The notes below the pieces were generated by a model. That model worked only from the letters and a program-made list of their open reading frames with translations, did not search any database and was not told where the DNA came from. A stretch of 64,000 nucleotides of DNA from DASPJQ01 sp035299065 (GTDB taxonomy: Bacteria; Bacteroidota; Bacteroidia; Flavobacteriales_D; UBA2798), in the NCBI GenBank assembly GCA_035299065.1, contig DATGXI010000073.1, positions 41,634-105,633 on the forward strand, read 5' to 3'. Positions within the stretch are counted from its first letter, which is position 1; each line of letters starts with the position of its first letter. The position numbers were made by a program, and so were the translations under genes. Positions 63,356 through 64,000 of this stretch are shown piece after piece.

Positions 63356-64000
63356 TTATTTTGGGTAATAATGGTTAAACGGAATAATGATGGTGTCAGG
63401 TATGTTGTTTCGCTTAAAAACAACGGGTAACGTATCATTCTTTTTTATCCAGTTTTCAGCTTTTTCAAGGTCTTTCCAGGTTGCAATGGTTGAATCGCCT
63501 ATTTGTAAAATCACATCGCCTTTTTTAAAACCGTATTTTAATGCGTAACCATATTCACTCAGGCCATGAATGCGGGCTCCGCCTTTTTTGTAATTGTATT
63601 CATGGTAAATACCAAGATGAACCGCGGATTCTTTTTGCCAAACTTTGTATTCCTGGAACCTTAGTTTTGGTAACTGGTCCAGTTTATAAACCAGTATGCG
63701 TATGTATTCAAGTATTTTGGCCTCAGCCCTGTAATTTATTTTATCAGCATCGTCAGTGGGTTTATGGTAATCGTCATGAAAGCCGGTAAAAAACTGCAGT
63801 GCCGGAATTTTTTTATTGTAGAAACTAATATAATCTGAACGCTGCATGCCCAGGCTGTCACAGAACACGGTAAAATCAGCACCAATGCTTTTTGTTACCG
63901 GAACAAGTTCCGGAGCCGAAACCACGCCCTCAACGGTGAGCCATTGCCTGTCCATTCTTCCAATCATATCCATGTTGATCATGTAATTAGCCGTATTCAA
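63356..64000 (-). CDS. M28-family peptidase with PDZ domain, N-terminus outside window
   Basis: The visible 214 residues are the C-terminal part; the frame is open to the window edge and the TTG at the edge is only an internal Leu codon. MINMDMIGRM carries a zinc-binding Asp of M28 peptidases, and DYHKPTDDADKINY carries the second metal His. A PDZ domain follows (GARIHGLSEYGYALKYGFKKGDVILQIGDSTI). Such exported aminopeptidases release N-terminal residues from peptides. The last gene of its operon is the zinc-ribbon protein. Confidence 0.87.
   Translation of the reverse strand: MNTANYMINMDMIGRMDRQWLTVEGVVSAPELVPVTKSIGADFTVFCDSLGMQRSDYISFYNKKIPALQFFTGFHDDYHKPTDDADKINYRAEAKILEYIRILVYKLDQLPKLRFQEYKVWQKESAVHLGIYHEYNYKKGGARIHGLSEYGYALKYGFKKGDVILQIGDSTIATWKDLEKAENWIKKNDTLPVVFKRNNIPDTIIIPFNHYYPK

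Noticed and set aside
1..64000. tRNA or rRNA genes, CRISPR arrays, insertion sequences, DnaA-box clusters
   Set aside because: I saw no T-loop sequences, repeat-spacer arrays, transposase motifs or clustered DnaA boxes; a dedicated scan could still find a weak one.

Overview
The window is chromosomal DNA of a member of the Bacteroidota. Several things point there: at least seven proteins end in type IX secretion (T9SS) type A sorting domains, one carries a type B (gliding-motility-associated) domain, a porZ-like gene sits next to recO, upstream regions hold TAnnTTTG -7 boxes instead of E. coli-like promoters, Shine-Dalgarno sequences are mostly absent, and families such as DUF4175, STM3941-like proteins and TonB-C-only proteins occur. 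Base composition is AT-rich and even. I saw no rRNA, tRNA, CRISPR array, transposase or prophage gene. The class cannot be fixed from the sequence alone.

Layout. 1-9 kb: a partial beta-propeller sensor, a DUF2238 membrane protein, a small redox/sulfur cluster (54-aa membrane peptide, DUF2892 protein, rhodanese lipoprotein), unknown membrane and secreted proteins, a 142-aa protein built from 15 IxxNQxx heptads, and an erythromycin-esterase-like protein. 9-18 kb: AlkC, three tandem FG-GAP/VCBS T9SS cargo genes with 80-residue leaders, an ABC ATPase/membrane pair and a barrel-like outer membrane protein. 18-21 kb: hom and metX behind a long leader with a SAM-I riboswitch, a Cys-rich 47-codon ORF and hairpins. 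21-29 kb: a large TPR-like protein with a lipoprotein partner, two sugar-dehydrogenase-like T9SS cargoes, MsrB, and two tandem single-domain PAS proteins each followed by a double palindrome.

28-40 kb is a long minus-strand run: DUF4175, HATPase, ybeY, mnmG, methyltransferase, porZ, recO, sugar dehydrogenase-like protein and a small membrane protein. Two 16-bp parS-like sites bracket mnmG, which suggests a centromere and therefore a replication-origin-proximal position. 40-51 kb: gltX, an ECF sigma factor with an anti-sigma-like protein carrying PKD and T9SS type B domains, a TlpA-like oxidoreductase, rpiB, and an operon of a MORN-type repeat protein, a seven-PAS soluble histidine kinase and a LytTR response regulator. 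51-64 kb: T9SS and lipoprotein unknowns, two tandem TonB-C proteins, a 2080-aa alpha-2-macroglobulin with a CAEQ thioester motif, a GT87-like membrane protein, a zinc-ribbon protein and a partial M28 peptidase.

The most interesting items are the metX-hom leader (SAM aptamer, Cys-rich leader ORF and alternative hairpins), the two parS sites around mnmG, the IxxNQxx coiled coil, the anti-sigma protein with a T9SS type B domain, and the PAS/double-palindrome duplication.
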